Of a DNA stretch of 64,000 nucleotides, positions 59,479-64,000 are shown one piece after another. The stretch is from the NCBI RefSeq assembly GCF_043641665.1, contig NC_092190.1:20759548-20823547 (forward strand), written 5' to 3'. The notes below the pieces were generated by a model that saw only the letters and a list, made by a program, of their open reading frames with translations, did not search any database and was not told the origin of the DNA. Numbering within the stretch: position 1 is the stretch's first letter; each line of letters opens with the position of its first letter. Source of the stretch: Enoplosus armatus. Lineage: Eukaryota; Chordata; Actinopteri; Centrarchiformes; Enoplosidae. The translations under genes and the position numbers were made by a program.

Positions 59479-62400
59479 CTCTCCGCTAGACAAAATTGAT
59501 CCAGAACACTCATCACCCTGTACGTGCCAGATGAGGTGGAAACACAGAGGGCTTCTGGGTAAACGTCCACTATTGCACAGAGCTGGGGTCTATACCAGCT
59601 CCGGGCTTTGGCCACTGCTGGTCAGAAATGACAGTGCTGTCTGCCGCTCTGCTGCGTTCCTGTGCATAACGAGGACTAATGAGGACTTAATTACTGCTGC
59701 TTGGGCCTTGTTTGTTTGTTTTTTGTGCACCAGTGCTTTTCCTGTGTCCACATGGCCCTCCCCTCTCGAGGCCTCTTCCCTTGCACACACAAATTCAGAG
59801 TACACACAATTCCCAGCCATCTGAGATTCCAGTGTGTACAGTGTAGAAACTGTTTGCAAAGGTAAAACGTTTTGTGTTGGATTATAGATATATTTCCTTT
59901 TTTCTATTATTTGTCACCCAGATTCATTTCATTTCCTGAGAGTTTATGTATCAGAAATCATCCTGGAGATCTTATAACTTATTTTTATTTGCATCACCGT
60001 GGCATATTTACACAAAATACGGCATATTTGGAATTTAATTTCCTGCGACAGAAGTCATTTATTTCTGAGTAGATCTTAATCTCCCCACCTGTGTTTATTT
60101 CACAGCAGAATTTCATCACAACTAACGAGTCAACCACAATGGCAAATTGAATTGGAGCGCTGCTGAGAATTTCATTTGTTCCCTCGCTTTGCACACGAGG
60201 GCCTGTCTCAGAGTTTAGCTGGATATTTAGCCACGAGAGGGGAGTTGTGTGTGTGTGTGTGTGTGTCTCTCGAGGTGGGATGGGAAGAGGATGTTTGGTG
60301 ATTGTCTGTGTTTTTGGGATCCCTAATCGCAGAGTGGCAGGGAGTGACTACAGTCACGCTGTCAAAGAACATTCATGTCACATTGCAAGGAAATAGAAAC
60401 ACGCTCCCCAGCCAAACTAAACACAAGAACTGCATGTTTTTTGTTGTGATGGAAAAACGTGATTCTTTTGTTTGTCATTATTCCATTATACATGCATTAA
60501 ATCATACTCAAGTTAAAGTGAAACCTTCCAGTCTATCACCACATCCTGACTCGTCGTTCAGTACAGAAGATGCTTACAAAGGCTTAAAGATTTTGAGTGA
60601 TTGTCTTAACTTAAGTCCTTGTCATTTTGTTTGCCTTGCTACCAATCGTCATAGTGCTTTTGTGTATTGACACTTGACCAAAGGTTACGACTTAATCTTT
60701 CCGCAGCAGGAAGTAGAGGCTGTTTTTCCACACTCATACTCTAAGATGGAGGACAAACTGGTAATTGTGTTCCCAGCCTCACCCCAAGCTCTTACCTTTA
60801 GTGTAATGACACACAGCTCACTACTCTGGAGTTAAAGAAATGGAAATAATGGTCTAATAACTAACTGGTGTTCCTGTATGTCAATGGGAATTGGTCCCAT
60901 CTTGTGCATACAAATCAAATGTGACTCAGCTGAAGCTTTACTACAAGAAAAACCCTTAAAGCCGAGCCCTGAAAAGGCAACAGTGTGAGAGAGAGCAAAC
61001 TTATTTGAAGTAAACTTGAACATAGAACACCTACTCGACTAGCCTCATCCCAAAAAATATATGCTCAGGGGTAATCAAATATTAGAGTGTAATTATAGTG
61101 TGCATATTGCGTGCGTTCAGTGCAGAATCTTCCATTATAAAATCATATCCATTTCCACAGGTTGGAGCAGGCTGCTGGCTGTAGGCTACAGCTGGGATTT
61201 GTTGTGTGTGTGTGTGTGTGTCTCCCGACCAGGTGATATAGTGCACCAGCTTATAGCCCAAAGCAGTGCATTCAAACATGGTGGGCCTACATGTAAGCTT
61301 CAACCCATGGAGGTGTTAGAAGTAGTAGGGGAGGTAGCTCAAACTAACAGGCTAGTTTCTGTAACACATGCAGCTATTGTCACCGATGTGGACAAAGACA
61401 AATTGACAGAAACAGAAATTAACAGAAAAATGACATTTGTTTGGAGTTGGAGGGTGTGTGAGCCCTTCAGCTTCACCGTGAGGACAGGGCTCAGCTAGTT
61501 GTTGAAGCTAATGATGGTCACTCAATACCTCTTGACCGTATCTTGCGATTTAGGTCAGAAATATTGCAGTTGGATATTTTCCACCAATCATTCAGCCCTG
61601 CCAATAACCAGCAGTACACAGGAAGGTGACTTTCATACATTTTGAGGTTTGAAGTATTTGTAGAAGAGTACTGCAGGATGTAAGACTCTGAATAGTAAAA
61701 CTGGTTTCAGTGATAATAGTCTAACATGGCTGCACAGCCTTTAAGGCATGCTTTCTACATGAACAATGAGGTTTGTTTACAGCATGGCGTCTTGCTTTGT
61801 TATCATTCTTATTTTCCCTTTGGGGTTCATTCCTCAGATAATCCCCCGGGTTTTCAGAAAATAACAGAAAATAATGAGGGGAGAAGGAGAGATAAATATA
61901 GAGAGAAAGTCGACGGGCAGACTGAAAAAGAGGAAGTAGGAGAAAGTCTGTTTTTGTCAATAATGATAATAAGAATAATAAGTGTGAGTTTGCATAAGGG
62001 ATTATACTTACGTTTGCAAACTGTATGGGTGGGTGACATGCGTTTGGATGGGGGAAATGTTACTTTAACGGATTGCTCTTCTGCCTGATGTCACATTCAG
62101 GTTTGACAAGTCTGCTCAACTGTTTCGGTCTCTGCGGCTAAGGCAAGTTTGCAACTGCAGATTCCTGGTGTGGAAGGCTGCTTTTAACCGCTTTAATAAC
62201 ACAGAGAAATGATGACAATGTTACAAAGTCTGAGCGAGCGTCCGCGACAGACGGACAATGTATGATCTGGCACGTTAGCTAGACTACTCACGTTGTGTTT
62301 TCATTTTTGTTTTCCGTGACCTAAAAGTTGATGGTATTAACGAAACAAAATGATTCCTTAAACTGAAGTTTTTACAATACAACAAAGCTGGGTATACAAA

Positions 62401-64000
62401 GACAAATAAAGGTGGCAGTTTAGCTTTCCAGCACATCCCATGATGCACTGCACTTCAGAACTGCCAAGAGCACATATTCAGCATGTTTTTCATTATGCCT
62501 GCCTCAGGTATTGATAAGGTAATGACATTAAGCTCTTTTGCACACTTGCACTCACTTGCTCTTTTTCTTATGAGCTTTCTCTTTCACACTCACACAGCGT
62601 GACCTGTTAGATGCAGGTAGTGACTTATTGAAGGGATAGACTAAAGAAACAGTGCTGGGAGTTTTTGTGCTGGTGGTATTCTGCCAAAGAGGATCAAGGT
62701 CCTATTATACAATCAGAAAAAATGAAAACAACTAACCTCTTTTGACTCCTCCTATCACCTCCCTGATTTTCTGTGCCATTAGACTTCAGGACTACATGTA
62801 CATGTCTGCTCCTTCTTGACTTTTCAAACCCCAGCGTCCATCCAATCCACTTGCCAAGGCCACAACATCCTTGGCAGGAAAAGGGGGAAACAATAGCCAT
62901 GTTGAGTTCTCAGTGTTCTTATTTCTCTGCTCTTAAATAAAACATGAAAATAAAACACGTCTTGAGATAACATGATGGCTTGGCAGCTTCTCTGCGGACG
63001 CTCATGCCCTTTGACCTCTATGCGGGGGTAAACATTGTGACAATTGGTGGTAGCCTTATCAAAAATGCTCTTGGTATCTCCGCACAGCCCTTATCAAACA
63101 ATGGCTCTTGATAAACACAGTTTGGGATTGTGCAGAAGCAATGTGCGAAGGGGGATCTGGGGAGATTTGAACAAAAGAGCTAAAGGAGATTAACGTATCA
63201 AAAACTGGAGCGACAAGAACTGTAAACGTACAGGAATGCGTTGCGGTGGGGACACTGCAGAAGACACTTTACCTCATTCATCATACATGCAGAGGGGATG
63301 GTGCAAGATGAGCAGGGTTTAGCGATATGATCTGGTTGGTGTAGAGGAAGTGCAGTAATTGACAGGGAGCGCAGTGGTCCAGTCGACCATGGGGTTGTTA
63401 TAATGAACACCATGCCATGTATGAAATTAATTATGAGAATTGGAGGGCATATATCATTAGAATATGAAACATATCATCATCCCAAGTGCACAGACTGCTA
63501 TCCTGTAAATTATGGGTCGAGTGAACAAGTTCCTTCAGACGTCCGACATCATCATTTATGTCATCAGGAATAATCGTCGCCTCTCTCGATTGCCATGATC
63601 TTTCTTTCCACCAGCACGTCAGCATGACATCGTGCCTGAATTGGTTATTGTGTTGTGTGATTACGCAAGCTTACAAAGCCAGTAAACACATCGTGCTTCC
63701 TTTTTGTGAGGCAGATATGGGAGGGGCGTGGATGGGAAAGAATGCCCTAACTTGTTATGCAAATGTTCATTGGTATTAATCCAAGAGGCGTGATTCAAAA
63801 TTGACACAAAGTCGCTGACAAGACGTTTAGGATGCTTTTTTTAGCATACTTGGTATGGTGTTGGGCTAATATCTTAACAGTGGTATTTGTATGCACATTC
63901 GTTAGTACAAGGCAGTGTATAGAACTCCAGTACACTGAGTACAGTACATCGAGAGTTTATCATGTTACCCAGTCCCATGACAAATAGCAGAATTCCATTT

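Larger units (their letters stand above)
56100..64000 (+). other. cavin2: cavin2 gene, 3'-truncated by the window (SDPR)
   Basis: Promoter, exon 1 and at least 7 kb of intron 1 are in the window. Human CAVIN2 has two coding exons joined after FKVLIFQ, the point where this exon ends. Exon 2, encoding the acidic and basic C-terminal regions, was not found before 64,000 and must lie to the right. Cavin-2 forms hetero-oligomers with cavin-1 on caveolae, binds phosphatidylserine and PKC, and promotes membrane curvature. The transcription start is not visible; the 5' boundary given is approximate. Confidence 0.9.
56933..64000 (+). other. cavin2: cavin2 intron 1 (partial)
   Basis: No exon was recognised. 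The intron holds a partial dispersed repeat (57060-57290), long (GT)n arrays (57750-57790, 58479-58549) and a (CCT)n run (59456-59478). Unique stretches (59,880-60,235 and 62,960-63,190) are rich in POU-, SOX- and GATA-type words and are possible enhancers. No second gene was seen. Confidence 0.8.

Overview
The window is vertebrate genomic DNA, most likely from a ray-finned (teleost) fish. Coding exons are small, far apart and bounded by GT-AG splice sites. Long introns are packed with (GT)n/(CA)n microsatellites. Several dispersed repeats resemble families I know from percomorph-type fish genomes. No bacterial-type gene organisation, CRISPR array or intact transposase or reverse transcriptase was seen. 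Nearly all open frames outside the exons listed here are chance or microsatellite frames.

Layout. (1) From before base 1 to about 47,885, + strand: the 3' two thirds of tmeff2 (tomoregulin-2). Seven exons are resolved: a 27-nt microexon (7239-7265), then 31757-31853, 39528-39676, 41566-41625, 41815-41944, 44838-44996 and 47021 to about 47885. All splice phases agree, and together they encode the last 239 residues of the protein: an acidic Gly/Ser linker, the second follistatin/Kazal module, a linker, the EGF-like domain, the transmembrane helix and the short basic cytoplasmic tail ending in RASTRLI. The signal peptide and first follistatin module lie left of the window. (2) About 47,886-56,100: intergenic, with one intact tRNA-Ser(AGA) gene at 49052-49133 and fossil repeats. 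(3) From about 56,100 to beyond 64,000, + strand: promoter, CpG-rich first exon (coding 56381-56932) and part of intron 1 of cavin2 (SDPR). Its second exon lies to the right of the window.

Tmeff2 and cavin2 have no known joint function. Their head-to-tail order matches the human arrangement of TMEFF2 and CAVIN2 on 2q32, so this is old conserved linkage. Tmeff2 is a type I membrane protein with a shed ectodomain. Cavin-2 is a cytoplasmic coat protein of caveolae.

The most interesting local structure is at the tmeff2 EGF and transmembrane exons. UG repeats sit almost on the 3' splice sites, a CA repeat starts at the 5' splice site of the EGF exon, and that exon has a TAGTAG tandem acceptor. 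This suggests repeat-controlled alternative splicing between membrane-bound and soluble or altered forms. I found no convincing wholly new system; the rest is intronic sequence and decayed non-autonomous transposons.
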